Shown here: positions 42,065 through 51,286 of the stretch, in pieces
Layout: each line of letters begins with the position of its first letter
How positions within the stretch are numbered: position 1 is the first letter of the stretch
DNA from: Bacillota bacterium
Lineage (GTDB): Bacteria; Bacillota; Clostridia; Christensenellales; Christensenellaceae
Assembly: GCA_023393165.1 (NCBI GenBank)
Contig: JAEWMJ010000015.1
Span: forward strand, 1 to 62,504
DNA: 62,504 bases
Direction: 5' to 3'
Notes under the pieces: generated by a model
What the model was told of the DNA's origin: nothing
The model's database searches: none
The model's input: only the letters and a program-made list of their open reading frames with translations
Translations under genes and position numbers: made by a program

Positions 42065-43910
42065 CGCTGGCACCCTCCCCCGGCATTTTATCGATCATCG
42101 GAAGCACCATGGTGACGGTGGCGCCCTCCTCGATCCTGCTTTTTAAATACAGCCCGTACTCGTCGCCGTAAAGGTTCTTGATCCTCCAGTATATATTGCC
42201 AAGTCCGATATGGTAGCGTTTTGCGTTTTTGGAGTGGGTGAATATATTTTTTGTAGACTTCATTTTGCTTACGATGCCGGCCAGCGAATCTTCATCAATT
42301 CCCTTTCCGTTGTCGGACACGGCGATCACCATGTTGCCCTGTTGGTCTTTTCTTGCCTCGATGCGGATAACGCATTTTTTCAGCGTCCTTTCGGCTCCGT
42401 GGATGATCGCGTTTTCAAGCAGGGGCTGCAGGAGAAGCTTGCTGATATAACAGTTTTCCAGATCGGGATCAACTTCGATGAAATATTCAAGATTATCTTT
42501 TTTAAAATATTTTTGTATCACAAGGTAATTGGCGGCCTGGTCGATCTCCTCCCGGAGCGTCGCAAAATTCCACCCGCTCAGGCTGTACCGGAACATTTCG
42601 CCCAGAGTCTCCGCGATTTTGCTGATATCCTTTTCTCCGCGCATCATGGCGATGCCGTCTATCATCGCAAGCGTATTATATAAAAAATGCGGATTGATCT
42701 GTGACTGAAGCGCGTTGATCTCCGCTTTTTGCTTCAGAATCTCCGTTTGGTAAACCTTGTGGATCAATTCGTTGATATTTGCGATCATCTTGTTGAAACT
42801 GCTGTAAAGTTTTCCGATCTCGTTTTTCGCCCTGTAGCTGACCTTTACGTTGAGATCCCCGTCCTCCACCCGTTTCATTGCTTTTGTCAGTTCCTCCACA
42901 GGGTTTGATATGCTGAGGGATATAAACAGGGACAGCACGACAGATATCACAATAATTGCAATCACCACAATGACCGTGAACTGAAGGTTGGTGATGACCG
43001 CGTCCATAACATACCGGTAATCCACCACACAGAATATATACCACCCGGTGACAGCGGACACGTCATAGGATATAATAAGCTTCTCTCCGTTGTATTCATA
43101 AAAAATGGTGTCGTTGACCGTATCTCCGCGTTTTAAGATATCCGCAGCAAAGGGGTACCCCGAAGGCTGGGCTAAAAGGTTCTTATTCAGATTGGAAACG
43201 TAATTTCCCCTGTTATCCGTGATAAAAACTTCTCCGTCCGGCCCGAGATCCAGGTAGGAATACATGTCTGCAAGAGCGAATTCTTTTACGCCGATGACAA
43301 GATACCCGAGCAGCTGCCCCGTCTGGACGGACTTTATTTTTCTTAAGCACGTCGCCACATAACTGTATGTCGCCAATGGGTCGGAATTATAGTATGTGCT
43401 TTTCCAGACCGGCTGTCCGTCCGCGTTTTTCAGATAACCGTATTCGCCGCTTTTATAAAAATCATCTTCTTCCACCAGTTTTTCGCCTGAAACGATCATG
43501 CCTTTGTCATTGTTCAGCAGTATATTGACCCCGGTTATTTCGTTTCTTGAAGTAATGATGTTGCCGATAATGCTTTCGATCTGGTCCGTTTGCTTTTCAC
43601 TTCCGCCCTGCCTGACCAGGCTTTCCATCAAAGACTGGATTTCTGTGGAAGTTACGATCTGAAGGCTCAGGTTTTCGATATTTTCAAAAAGAACGTCCAG
43701 TTTGCCGGTAGTCTGCACAATGAGCTGGCTGGAATAATCGCCTATCTTATCCTCAAATGTCCTGATATAAACCATGCTGGAAAAAACCGCAATAATAAAT
43801 ACGGGTATCATGGACAGCGCGATGAACGCCGTGATCAGCCTTAATTTGATGCTTCCTCTCAAGGATATGACGCCGGCAACCAGTTTTTTCAGATGCGCCA
43901 AAAGGTTCAT
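42057..43910 (-). CDS. YesM/LytS-type sensor histidine kinase
   Basis: This is a 617-residue membrane kinase. A first membrane helix near residues 22-46, an extracellular Cache-like region to about 300 and a second helix near 305-330 are followed by HAMP (ISNPVEELTKAMKRVEDGDL), a His_kinase domain with the acceptor in INPHFLYNTL, and an ATPase domain with PLLENAIIHGAE, VSDNGKGI and GLGNI. It should pair with the AraC response regulator two genes downstream. The overlap with the sensor binding protein suggests a stoichiometric complex. I chose the ATG at 43910, after AAGGAA. Confidence 0.92.
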   Translation of the reverse strand: MNLLAHLKKLVAGVISLRGSIKLRLITAFIALSMIPVFIIAVFSSMVYIRTFEDKIGDYSSQLIVQTTGKLDVLFENIENLSLQIVTSTEIQSLMESLVRQGGSEKQTDQIESIIGNIITSRNEITGVNILLNNDKGMIVSGEKLVEEDDFYKSGEYGYLKNADGQPVWKSTYYNSDPLATYSYVATCLRKIKSVQTGQLLGYLVIGVKEFALADMYSYLDLGPDGEVFITDNRGNYVSNLNKNLLAQPSGYPFAADILKRGDTVNDTIFYEYNGEKLIISYDVSAVTGWYIFCVVDYRYVMDAVITNLQFTVIVVIAIIVISVVLSLFISLSISNPVEELTKAMKRVEDGDLNVKVSYRAKNEIGKLYSSFNKMIANINELIHKVYQTEILKQKAEINALQSQINPHFLYNTLAMIDGIAMMRGEKDISKIAETLGEMFRYSLSGWNFATLREEIDQAANYLVIQKYFKKDNLEYFIEVDPDLENCYISKLLLQPLLENAIIHGAERTLKKCVIRIEARKDQQGNMVIAVSDNGKGIDEDSLAGIVSKMKSTKNIFTHSKNAKRYHIGLGNIYWRIKNLYGDEYGLYLKSRIEEGATVTMVLPMIDKMPGEGASDE

Positions 43911-44097
43911 GCAAGTTTCCTTCACAATCATCCGGCCTTGTTAAAAGCGCCTTTTATTTAAAATCTTTTTGGATTTGGTTTATTCTTTTAAAATTCGAAG
44001 GAAAAACAAGCCGTTCTCATGTAATATTCTAGAATCAACCCGTTTTTCCCTTTATAAAAGCCGATTTTCTGATATAAAAGAGCAACCGCCGGACAGG

Positions 44098-45054
44098 TCA
44101 GTTCTTTCTTCTTCTGGCGTAAATTGCAAGCAGAACAAGCAAAACCAGCCCGTATACGATCTGCTTTCCGCCCTCGCCCGTATTCAGGCTGACCAAAAGG
44201 CTGCTTAAAGTCGTCAGGACGATCGCGCCCGCAATGACGCCCGCGTATTTGCCTTTTCCTCCTTCCATGGATACGCCGCCGATCACCACGGCGGCAATGG
44301 ACGGCATGATATATTTGGACCCGATATCAAGATACGCCGTGCCGGTGTATCCCAGCAGGAACAATCCCGCTACGGCGGAGATCGCCCCCGCGAGTCCGTA
44401 CGCCATCATGCGGATCACCCGGGTCCGCGCCCCGCTGAGCGCCGCCGTCATATCGTTTTCGCCGATTCCGTAAAGCATCCTGGCCCATTTGGTTTTGGAA
44501 AGCAAAAAGATTGCAACAGCCGCGATAATGATCCAGACGATGAGTATATGCGGAATATCCGCCGTCCTTCCGGTGCCGATGCTGATAAGGGATTCCGCCG
44601 CCCTTCCCTTGGGCTGGCCGTCCGTGAATATGAGCGTCATTCCCTGGATGACGCTTCCCATGGCGAGCGTCATGACAAGAGGCGGAACGTCCAGAAACGC
44701 CACGCCCAGTCCGTTGACGCATCCGAGACCCAGCCCCACCGCGATCACAAGTATGGCCGCCAGCGGCAGGTTTTGATCCTGCCCCATCATTGTCTGCGCG
44801 GCAAGGCAGACGGTAAGGGAAATAACCGATCCGACCGATAAGTCGATGCCTTCCCTGCCGGAAATAATGACCAGCGTCTGCCCGAGAGCAATGATCCCCA
44901 GGTAAGCGGACAGGCTTAAAACGTTCGTAAACTGCGAAAACTGCAGGAAACCGGGAGAAACAACGCCGCCCACCAGATACAGCCCGACAGCAATCAAGAA
45001 TGCGGTTACGGTTTTATTGGAGAAAAACTCCTTTAGTTTGAGACTCCTGTTCAT
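44098..45054 (-). CDS. ABC sugar transporter permease 2, RbsC type
   Basis: This is a 318-residue membrane protein of the BPD_transp_2 family, with GREGIDLSVGSVISLTVCLA and VVIGGVSMEGGKGKYAGVI as family hallmarks, and about eight to ten hydrophobic segments. It follows the first permease with a four-base ATGA overlap. Two different permease subunits imply a heterodimeric channel, as in autoinducer-2 and some sugar importers. The stop is at 44098; no good terminator is visible in the 187 bp before the kinase gene. Confidence 0.92.
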   Translation of the reverse strand: MNRSLKLKEFFSNKTVTAFLIAVGLYLVGGVVSPGFLQFSQFTNVLSLSAYLGIIALGQTLVIISGREGIDLSVGSVISLTVCLAAQTMMGQDQNLPLAAILVIAVGLGLGCVNGLGVAFLDVPPLVMTLAMGSVIQGMTLIFTDGQPKGRAAESLISIGTGRTADIPHILIVWIIIAAVAIFLLSKTKWARMLYGIGENDMTAALSGARTRVIRMMAYGLAGAISAVAGLFLLGYTGTAYLDIGSKYIMPSIAAVVIGGVSMEGGKGKYAGVIAGAIVLTTLSSLLVSLNTGEGGKQIVYGLVLLVLLAIYARRRKN

Positions 45055-46052
45055 TGTTTCGCCCCCATGACATTCAGTTTTTTCACAATGGTCTGCTTCC
45101 GCGCGTTCCTGAGGTTCGGGATAATAGACAATACCAGTGATACGATGATAATGAGTCCTTTGAGGAACTCCTGGTAAAGCGACGGGATATTCGCAAAGAA
45201 AATGATATTCATCAGTATATTGAGGCTGACGGCGCCAAGTACCGCTCCCAGAATGGTGCCTCTTCCGCCCGCGAGGGATACGCCGCCGATCACGATGGCC
45301 GCAATGGACGTCAGCGCGAAAGAATCGCCCACATGGGCGTCGCCCGAAGCGGTCTGCGCGGTGACCGCAAAGGCTGCCAGCGTTATGAATATGCCCGCAA
45401 TCAAAAACGCTGAAATCTTTGTTCTGGATGTTTTGATGCCGTTTGCGAGCGCGGCGTTCTCGTTTCCGCCGGCCGCATAGATGTTTCTGAATATCCGCCT
45501 TTTTTTGATAAACAGCCATATCAGAACGGCAGCCGCGACCAGTATCAGCGATACCGGGATGATATCAAACAGGCTTTTCTGATACAGCCTGTAAAAGTCC
45601 GCCGGAACATAGCCCCCCGGCTGGGGCATGATGAGCAGGGCTATGCCGTACCAGACGGTCGACGTTGCAAAAGTCGCGACCATGGGGGGCATTTTGACGA
45701 TCCCGATGCACAGTCCGTTGACGGCAGCCGTCATCATTGCAACGGCAAATCCGGCTATAAGGGCGAGAGCGATGCTTGCCGCGGAATCCTGCATGATGGA
45801 CGCGATCACAACGTTGATCAGTGTGACGGACGTACCGATAGACAGATCGATGCTTCCCGAAAGCACAATGACAGCCTGCGCCATTGCCAAAAGGATCAGC
45901 GGCGTAAAAGTCATGATGTTTGACTTTAAAACCGGTCCCGTAAAGAAACGCGGCTGCAAGACGATATTGATGACCAGCAGAAGGATAAATACGATCACGC
46001 TGGAGAATACGGAACTTTTTTTAAAGTCTGAAAAAGCCTGTTTTATTTTCAT
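45051..46052 (-). CDS. ABC sugar transporter permease 1, RbsC type
   Basis: This is a 333-residue membrane protein of the BPD_transp_2 family (SGSIDLSIGTSVTLINVVIA and VIGGVSLAGGRGTILGAVL). It overlaps the ATPase gene upstream and the second permease downstream by four bases each, so the three are translationally coupled. It pairs with the second permease to form the importer channel. The long basic segment KKRRIFRNIYAAGGNENAA is the cytoplasmic loop that contacts the ATPase in this family. Confidence 0.92.
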   Translation of the reverse strand: MKIKQAFSDFKKSSVFSSVIVFILLLVINIVLQPRFFTGPVLKSNIMTFTPLILLAMAQAVIVLSGSIDLSIGTSVTLINVVIASIMQDSAASIALALIAGFAVAMMTAAVNGLCIGIVKMPPMVATFATSTVWYGIALLIMPQPGGYVPADFYRLYQKSLFDIIPVSLILVAAAVLIWLFIKKRRIFRNIYAAGGNENAALANGIKTSRTKISAFLIAGIFITLAAFAVTAQTASGDAHVGDSFALTSIAAIVIGGVSLAGGRGTILGAVLGAVSLNILMNIIFFANIPSLYQEFLKGLIIIVSLVLSIIPNLRNARKQTIVKKLNVMGAKQ

Positions 46053-47572
46053 TGCGACACACTCCTTATCGCCGCGATTTTGCTTGCGTTGAATATTGCG
46101 ACCGTCAAATCCGCATCCGTCAGGTTTTGATTTTGCACCTCGTCCACAATCCTTCCTTCAAACATGATCAGTATCCGGCTGCAAACGGACAGCAGCTCAT
46201 TATTGTCGCTTGCGTACAGGATGATGGAAGCGCCGCCGTCCGCAAGCTCGCAAACAAGCCGGTACAGCTCTGTTTTTGCTTCCACATCCACGCCCTTTGC
46301 AGGGTCTATCAAAAGCAATACCTTGGGACATAAGGACAGCCATTTGCCGACAACGACTTTCTGCTGGTTGCCGCCGCTCAGAAGCTGTGCGGGCTGATCG
46401 GGATCGGGGGGCTGGATATTCAGTTTGGAGATGGCGTCGCGCACTTCCATGCCCAGCCTGCGTTCGTTTAAAAACACCCTACTTTTTTTCTCCGCGAATT
46501 TCGGGAATATGACGTTCTCATATACGGAATGGCTCAAAAACAGGCCTTCCTTGTGCCTGTCCCCCGGAACCAGCACGATCCCCTTCCGGATAAAATTTTT
46601 GGGGTGGCTTGCCTTGAGTTTTTCTCCCATGAACAGGATGGCGCCTTTGTCATACTTTGAAATGCCCGATAAAACTTCCAGAAGCTGCTCCTGGCCCTGG
46701 CCCTGCAGGCCTGCAATGCCCAGGACCTCTCCTTTTTTTACGCACAGATCGATCCCTTCCAGTTGGCCGTTCACGGTCAATTTTTGAGTTTCAAGCACCG
46801 TTTCCGCGCCGGCTGCGTCTTTCCTGCCCCCGGCGCAGGAGAGCTCCGCCTTGCCGGTTATCATTGCAACGATCTGCTTTTCATTTTTTTCTTCATATTC
46901 AAAATCCATTTCACCGACCGTGCAGCCGTTCCGGAGCACCACGATCTGGTCGCAAATGCTGACCACTTCCCACAGCCGGTGGGATATAAATATCATCGTT
47001 ATGTCCTGTTCTTTCAAGGACCGCATAACGGAAAACAGCTTTTCAACCTCGGCCCTTGTGAGCGCCGCGGTGGGTTCGTCCAGTATCAGCAGCTTTGCAT
47101 CCTTGGAAAGCGCCTTTGCGATCTCCACAAGCTGTTTTTCCGCGGGCGAAAGCTCCTTTACCCTGGCAAACAGCGATATGCCGTCCGTCAGTTTTAAAAG
47201 AACTTCCCCGGCCTTCCCGATACAGGATTCCTTATGGATAAAACCACCTTTTTTCAATTCCTCATGCCCCAGGGCAATGTTTTCCCAGACGGTCAGTTCC
47301 TCAATCAAACTCAAATTCTGGTGCACCATGACAATGCCCAGTTTCTGCGCAACCGACGGATTTTTGATATCCACCTTTTCGCCGTTTAAAAAGACGCCGC
47401 CTTCCGTCAGCCGGTATATGCCGGTAAGTATCCTTGAAATCGTCGTCTTGCCCGAACCGTTTGCTCCAAGCAGGCCGCAGATCTTTCCCTTCCTGACCCG
47501 CATGGTGCCGTCCTTAAGGGCCTGGATGCCGCCGAAGGTTTTTTTGAGAGATTTTACTTCCAAATAATACAT
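46049..47572 (-). CDS. ABC sugar transporter ATP-binding protein, RbsA type
   Basis: This is a 507-residue double ATPase. The N-terminal half has Walker A GANGSGKTT near residue 37, an LSPAEKQLVEIAKAL signature and LLILDEPTAAL. The C-terminal half has the degenerate GLQGQGQEQLL and the signature LSGGNQQKVVVGKWL, and its Walker B reads LLLIDPAKGVDV in place of LLDEPTRGID, so hydrolysis there is probably weak, as is usual for the second site of this class. The ATG at 47572 has GGGGAGG eight bases upstream. Confidence 0.92.
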   Translation of the reverse strand: MYYLEVKSLKKTFGGIQALKDGTMRVRKGKICGLLGANGSGKTTISRILTGIYRLTEGGVFLNGEKVDIKNPSVAQKLGIVMVHQNLSLIEELTVWENIALGHEELKKGGFIHKESCIGKAGEVLLKLTDGISLFARVKELSPAEKQLVEIAKALSKDAKLLILDEPTAALTRAEVEKLFSVMRSLKEQDITMIFISHRLWEVVSICDQIVVLRNGCTVGEMDFEYEEKNEKQIVAMITGKAELSCAGGRKDAAGAETVLETQKLTVNGQLEGIDLCVKKGEVLGIAGLQGQGQEQLLEVLSGISKYDKGAILFMGEKLKASHPKNFIRKGIVLVPGDRHKEGLFLSHSVYENVIFPKFAEKKSRVFLNERRLGMEVRDAISKLNIQPPDPDQPAQLLSGGNQQKVVVGKWLSLCPKVLLLIDPAKGVDVEAKTELYRLVCELADGGASIILYASDNNELLSVCSRILIMFEGRIVDEVQNQNLTDADLTVAIFNASKIAAIRSVSQ

Positions 47573-47600
47573 TATGAATGCCTCCCCGCTGTTAGTTAGG

Positions 47601-47621
47601 AGGAGCGGATAAACCGCTCCT
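47601..47621 (-). promoter_or_regulatory. Post-binding-protein hairpin
   Basis: AGGAGCGG-ATAAA-CCGCTCCT lies 18 bases after the binding-protein stop, with no U-run following on the coding strand. It probably shields the upstream message, allowing more binding protein than ATPase. Confidence 0.7.
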
Positions 47622-47638
47622 CTCACGCAGCACTTGTT

Positions 47639-48772
47639 CTACTGGAACAATCCATCCAGTTCTTCTTCTGTCAGCCACTCGTCAATAAAGTAAGCGTCCG
47701 GCTCGTCTTTATACTTTTCGTAATACTCGTCAAAGTTGTCGTTGGTAACATGGTCTTTCACAGGATAGTAGAAGGTCTTTCCGTCCAGAACGCCGTCATT
47801 GAACTCCTTGCCCTGCAGCAGGCGTACGGCGATGCCAAGAGCGGTCGCGCCGATTCCCGGAGGATTGTTCTGCCCGTAGGTCGTGAATTCTCCCGCGTCC
47901 TTCAGTTCCTTCCATTTCTGTACGAAGCCCATCATGAGCTCGCCCGTTACAACAGGTACTTTCTTGCCTGCGGCCTCAAACGCCTGGATCACGCCCAGCG
48001 CCATGCCGTCCTGCGTCAGAACGCCGTCGATCTCCGGATAGGAAGCCATCAGATCGGACATGACCTGCTGTGAGCTCGCCTGATCCCAGTTGCCGTTGGC
48101 ACGCCCAAGCACCTTGATGTCCGGGTATTTTGCCAGCACATCGTCCATGCCTTTGACGCGGTTCACATTTGCAGAAGCTCCTGCAAGGCCTTCCACAATC
48201 ACGATATTGCCTTTTCCGCCCAATTCATCACAAATCCATTGCGCCAGATTCGCGCCCCATTTGTACTGGTCGATAACGACATTGTACGCGCTTTCGCTGG
48301 TAACAGGCTGGTCCAAGCAGATCACCAGTATGCCCGCGCCTACGGCTTCCTCGATAACGGGATTCAGCGCCGTTTCGGAATTTGGGTCGATCAGCAGGCA
48401 ATCGACGCCCGAATTGATCATATTGCGGATCTGGGCGATCTGGTTGTTGACGTCCGTGCCCGCATTCTGGATCATAACGTCTTCAATAAGCCCCTGGCCC
48501 TTGTAATACTCAGCCAGTTTTTCCACCGAATCGATCATCTGGGTCCTCCATCCGTTGCCGATGTAACCGTTGCTGAAACCGATCAGGAACTTCTTCTGCG
48601 GTTCGGCCGCGGACGCTTCGGCCGATGGAGCGGCGGACTCGGAAGGCGGCGCCGAAACCTCGGCCTGGGTGGATGCGCCTGCACTTTCCGATGGAGCGGG
48701 CGTTTGCGCGCAGCCCGTCAAAATTGCGGCGACGAGCATAACGCAACAAATTACGCTGATTAATTTCTTCAT
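47639..48772 (-). CDS. Sugar ABC transporter substrate-binding lipoprotein
   Basis: This is a 377-residue protein with lipobox LTGC near residue 20, a Ser/Ala/Pro/Glu linker to about 55 and a Peripla_BP_4 fold. NNPPGIGATALGIAVRLLQG and the C-terminal YFIDEWLTEEELDGLFQ are shared with the sensor paralogue at 41033. It is the first gene of the four-gene importer operon. AAAGGAGG lies seven bases before the ATG. Control by the neighbouring kinase and AraC regulator is inferred from synteny with XylFII-LytS-YesN loci. Confidence 0.93.
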   Translation of the reverse strand: MKKLISVICCVMLVAAILTGCAQTPAPSESAGASTQAEVSAPPSESAAPSAEASAAEPQKKFLIGFSNGYIGNGWRTQMIDSVEKLAEYYKGQGLIEDVMIQNAGTDVNNQIAQIRNMINSGVDCLLIDPNSETALNPVIEEAVGAGILVICLDQPVTSESAYNVVIDQYKWGANLAQWICDELGGKGNIVIVEGLAGASANVNRVKGMDDVLAKYPDIKVLGRANGNWDQASSQQVMSDLMASYPEIDGVLTQDGMALGVIQAFEAAGKKVPVVTGELMMGFVQKWKELKDAGEFTTYGQNNPPGIGATALGIAVRLLQGKEFNDGVLDGKTFYYPVKDHVTNDNFDEYYEKYKDEPDAYFIDEWLTEEELDGLFQ

Positions 48773-48957
48773 CTTCAATCCTCCTTTAATTTGCGGCATA
48801 CAAACGTAAGCCGCCTGCATTCAATTTTGTTTTGATCGATAAACAGATTTGCCTGATTAAGATATTAGAATATGAGCGCAGAGAAAAGAACGTAATTTTT
48901 GTGTCAGATAGGTGGAAAAATTTGAACCTTCAATAATCCGGGAGCTTTGCTTTTTTG

Positions 48958-48981
48958 GGGCGTCCGGCGCGCCCTTTTTTT
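48958..48981 (+). terminator. Terminator-like hairpin in the divergent leader
   Basis: GGGCG-TCCGGCG-CGCCC followed by TTTTTTT on the plus strand, 57 bases before the peptidase start. No plus-strand gene ends here, so it may be an attenuator for the peptidase gene or the end of a short transcript. Confidence 0.4.
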
Positions 48982-49037
48982 AACATTATGCCCGCGACCT
49001 GAATAGTATAGATAAAATCTTTGTGGAGTGGATTATA

Positions 49038-49718
49038 TTGCAGGTATACATCTATAACAACAGCACAGGAAAAATTGAGAAGTATCAACGCGAACTGAAC
49101 GAACCCATGCCATATACATCCGACAAATACCTTACTGTACGCGAATTCAGGGGAAGTTCCAACAGTCCCCTGGTTTGGAGCGACAGACGCGCTCTGGAGA
49201 CATTCGATAAATTCAGAAAAAGCTACGGAAAACCGATTCCGTTTGGCTTTGCCTTTAAAAGGATATGGGAGGGCGGCCACGGGACCCAGTCACAGCATTA
49301 CGCGGGAACAGCGTTCGACGTGGGCCAGGCGCTGAGCGCGGACGAACGCAACCGGCTGCGCGAATTAGCGAGGGCATTTGGGGAATGGAGTTACGTTGAG
49401 CCCGCCAGCCTGACGCCGACATGGGTACATCTTGATAAAAGGCTGTCACCTCCCGCGTGTCCGGGCGGAGGCTACATATCGTTAAGCCAGGGCATGAAAG
49501 GCGTTTACGTACTTGTACTGCAGGATGCGCTGAACGCCCTGGGATACAAAACAGGGGGCCTTGACGGGATATTCGGCAACGCGACGAAAGAGGCGGTTGC
49601 AAACTTCCAAAGAGCAAACGGCCTGGCAGGCGACGGCATCGTGGGATGCGCGACCTGGAGGGCGCTCACCCAAAAGGTAAAAGGGATGGGAAAAACGCCT
49701 ACCGTGATAATGGGCTGA
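49038..49718 (+). CDS. M15-like peptidase with C-terminal peptidoglycan-binding domain
   Basis: This is a 226-residue protein. Residues 20-140 hold a peptidase M15-type zinc site: HYAGTAFDVGQ near 87-97 (H-X6-D) and WVHLDKR near 135-141. A PG_binding_1 domain follows at 150-215 (GMKGVYVLVLQDALNALGY, IFGNATKEAVANFQRANGL). It probably cleaves cell-wall peptides. No signal peptide is present. The TTG at 49038 is chosen because GGAGTGG lies seven bases upstream; the GTG at 49023 is part of that site. It is followed by its own terminator. Confidence 0.82.
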   Translation: MQVYIYNNSTGKIEKYQRELNEPMPYTSDKYLTVREFRGSSNSPLVWSDRRALETFDKFRKSYGKPIPFGFAFKRIWEGGHGTQSQHYAGTAFDVGQALSADERNRLRELARAFGEWSYVEPASLTPTWVHLDKRLSPPACPGGGYISLSQGMKGVYVLVLQDALNALGYKTGGLDGIFGNATKEAVANFQRANGLAGDGIVGCATWRALTQKVKGMGKTPTVIMG

Positions 49719-49754
49719 AGCGGCCCCCCACGGCATCAGGACCTTCTTTGAATG

Positions 49755-49778
49755 GCGGCAATTTGCCGCTTTTTTTTT
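49755..49778 (+). terminator. Terminator of the peptidase gene
   Basis: GCGGCA-ATT-TGCCGC followed by nine T residues, 36 bases beyond the stop. Confidence 0.92.
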
Positions 49779-49785
49779 GTCTTTT

Positions 49786-49872
49786 AGTATTGTAATTTTT
49801 ACACCGTATTTTGTACGTAAACAATTAGTTTGATTTTAGTATTTACATATTTTGTTATATATGATAATTTAA
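49786..49872 (+). repeat. Direct repeat, copy 1 (promoter-bearing)
   Basis: This 87-bp AT-rich block is nearly identical to 49944-50031. It contains TTTACA and GATAAT elements and AACAATTAGTTTGATTTTAG. Confidence 0.8.
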
Positions 49873-49943
49873 ATAATTCTCCCTCCGTATTTTATTTGAA
49901 ATGATTTGTTTGAACTTGCAGATTGACAAATAATGTAATATAT

Positions 49944-50031
49944 AGTATTGTAATTTTTTTCACCGTATTTTATTTGAAAACAATTAGTTTGATTTTAGTG
50001 TTGACATATTTTGTTATATATGATAATTTAA
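49944..50031 (+). repeat. Direct repeat, copy 2 (promoter-bearing)
   Basis: This second copy of the 88-bp block lies 158 bp from the first. Its -35 box is improved to TTGACA (50001-50006). The full region 49719-50252 holds these two copies, a palindrome and the lacI leader; nothing else is recognised. Confidence 0.8.
50001..50029 (+). promoter_or_regulatory. Promoter of the second lacI gene
   Basis: TTGACA at 50001-50006 with TAATTT at 50024-50029 (17-bp spacer), or GATAAT two bases earlier. The operator palindrome begins six bases further on. Confidence 0.6.
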
Positions 50032-50034
50032 GCA

Positions 50035-50066
50035 TACCACTTTCGAAACCGGTTTCGAAAGTGGTA
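50035..50066. promoter_or_regulatory. 32-bp perfect palindrome, LacI operator
   Basis: TACCACTTTCGAAACC is followed directly by its exact reverse complement. The core GAAACCGGTTTC is typical of LacI-family operators. It lies at the predicted transcription start, so bound repressor would block its own gene and the GH3 gene behind it. Confidence 0.8.
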
Positions 50067-50252
50067 CATGAAGTTATTTGATTAATTTATTTAACTATTT
50101 ACAGTGCATCATGTTTTTACATTACATGAATCAGATATCGGCATCATAAGCCGGCTGCATCTATTTTAATGAAAACGACAGTTTTTAAATGGTTTACAGT
50201 GTTCAGCTAATGCTTTTTTTCAGCATATTCTTTTATATTTGTGGTGATTGAA

Positions 50253-51272
50253 TTGGCTACTATTTATGACATTGCCAAAATCTGCGGCATTTCCCCTTCC
50301 ACCGTATCCAAGGCTCTTGGCGGCGCATTGGACGTAAGTCCGGCGACGCGCCAAAAGATCCGGCAGACTGCGGATAACCTGGGATACATTCCGGACGGCC
50401 GGGCTAAAGCGTTAAGCCAGGACCGTTCCTGGTCCATTTGCGTCCTCTGCCAGGACGGCTCGGAAATGGGACTCAGGCATTATCTTTTTGCCGCGATCAT
50501 TGAAAGCTTCAAAAGCGTAGTTGAACGGCACGGCTACGACATTACATTCATATCCAGCCGCGTAGGCAAAATGGGTCTCTCCTACTTTGGCCATTGCCGC
50601 TACAGAAAGGCCGACGGCGTTTTTATCGTTAATACGAACCATATATCGGAGGACGCGCGCGAACTAATGGAAAGCGATATTCCCAAAATCGCGGTCGATT
50701 ATTCCGATCCTTCTATCGGCTGCGTCATGACCGACTGCAATAAAAGTATGGAACTGTTATACGGATACCTCCGCGGTCTCGGCCACAGGGACATTGTTTA
50801 TATGCACGGCGAATCCGGCAAGTATATCACCCAGGCGCGGATAAACGGTTTAAAAGCGGCAATGGCGTCAAAGGGCGAAACGTTTGGGCCCGATAATCTC
50901 ATACAATCAAAATACTATTCCCTCCAAGGCGGGTATGAGTCCATGAAAGAATTGCTTTCCCGCGGCAACCGCCCCACCGCGGTCATTGCAAGCGACGATT
51001 ACAGCGCGTTGGGCGCTATCCGGGCGGCAAACGACTTTGGCCTTTCCGTTCCCGGGGATATATCCATCGTTGGCTTTGACGGCATAGAAATCGCACAGAT
51101 CATGTCCCCCCGGCTTACCACTATCCGGCAGGATGTATACGGAATGGGCGCTAAGGCCGCGGAAAGCCTCATCAAACAAATGCTGGGCGTAGATAAACAC
51201 GGTAAACCAGAAAACATAATCCTGGAGCCGCAATTGCTGATTGGAAGCAGCTGCGCCCCGGTCAGGCAATAA
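50253..51272 (+). CDS. LacI-family transcriptional regulator
   Basis: This is a 339-residue protein with an N-terminal LacI helix-turn-helix (ATIYDIAKICGISPSTVSKA) and a Peripla_BP_3 effector domain (VIASDDYSALGAIRAANDFG, DISIVGFDGIEIAQ). The TTG at 50253 places the DNA-binding domain at the very N-terminus and has GGTGA upstream; the GTG at 50241 lacks a site. It is followed after 14 bases by the GH3 glycosidase gene, so it most likely controls use of the glycoside hydrolysed by that enzyme. Confidence 0.9.
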   Translation: MATIYDIAKICGISPSTVSKALGGALDVSPATRQKIRQTADNLGYIPDGRAKALSQDRSWSICVLCQDGSEMGLRHYLFAAIIESFKSVVERHGYDITFISSRVGKMGLSYFGHCRYRKADGVFIVNTNHISEDARELMESDIPKIAVDYSDPSIGCVMTDCNKSMELLYGYLRGLGHRDIVYMHGESGKYITQARINGLKAAMASKGETFGPDNLIQSKYYSLQGGYESMKELLSRGNRPTAVIASDDYSALGAIRAANDFGLSVPGDISIVGFDGIEIAQIMSPRLTTIRQDVYGMGAKAAESLIKQMLGVDKHGKPENIILEPQLLIGSSCAPVRQ

Positions 51273-51286
51273 AAAGGAGATTGGTT

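Noticed and set aside
48930..49280. Minus-strand 116-codon frame over the start of the peptidase gene
   Set aside because: It lies antisense to a well-supported gene with its own ribosome binding site, and the translation is not protein-like.
49786..50031. CRISPR-like array
   Set aside because: Only two repeat units of about 88 bp with one unlike spacer; no short regular repeats and no cas genes in the window.
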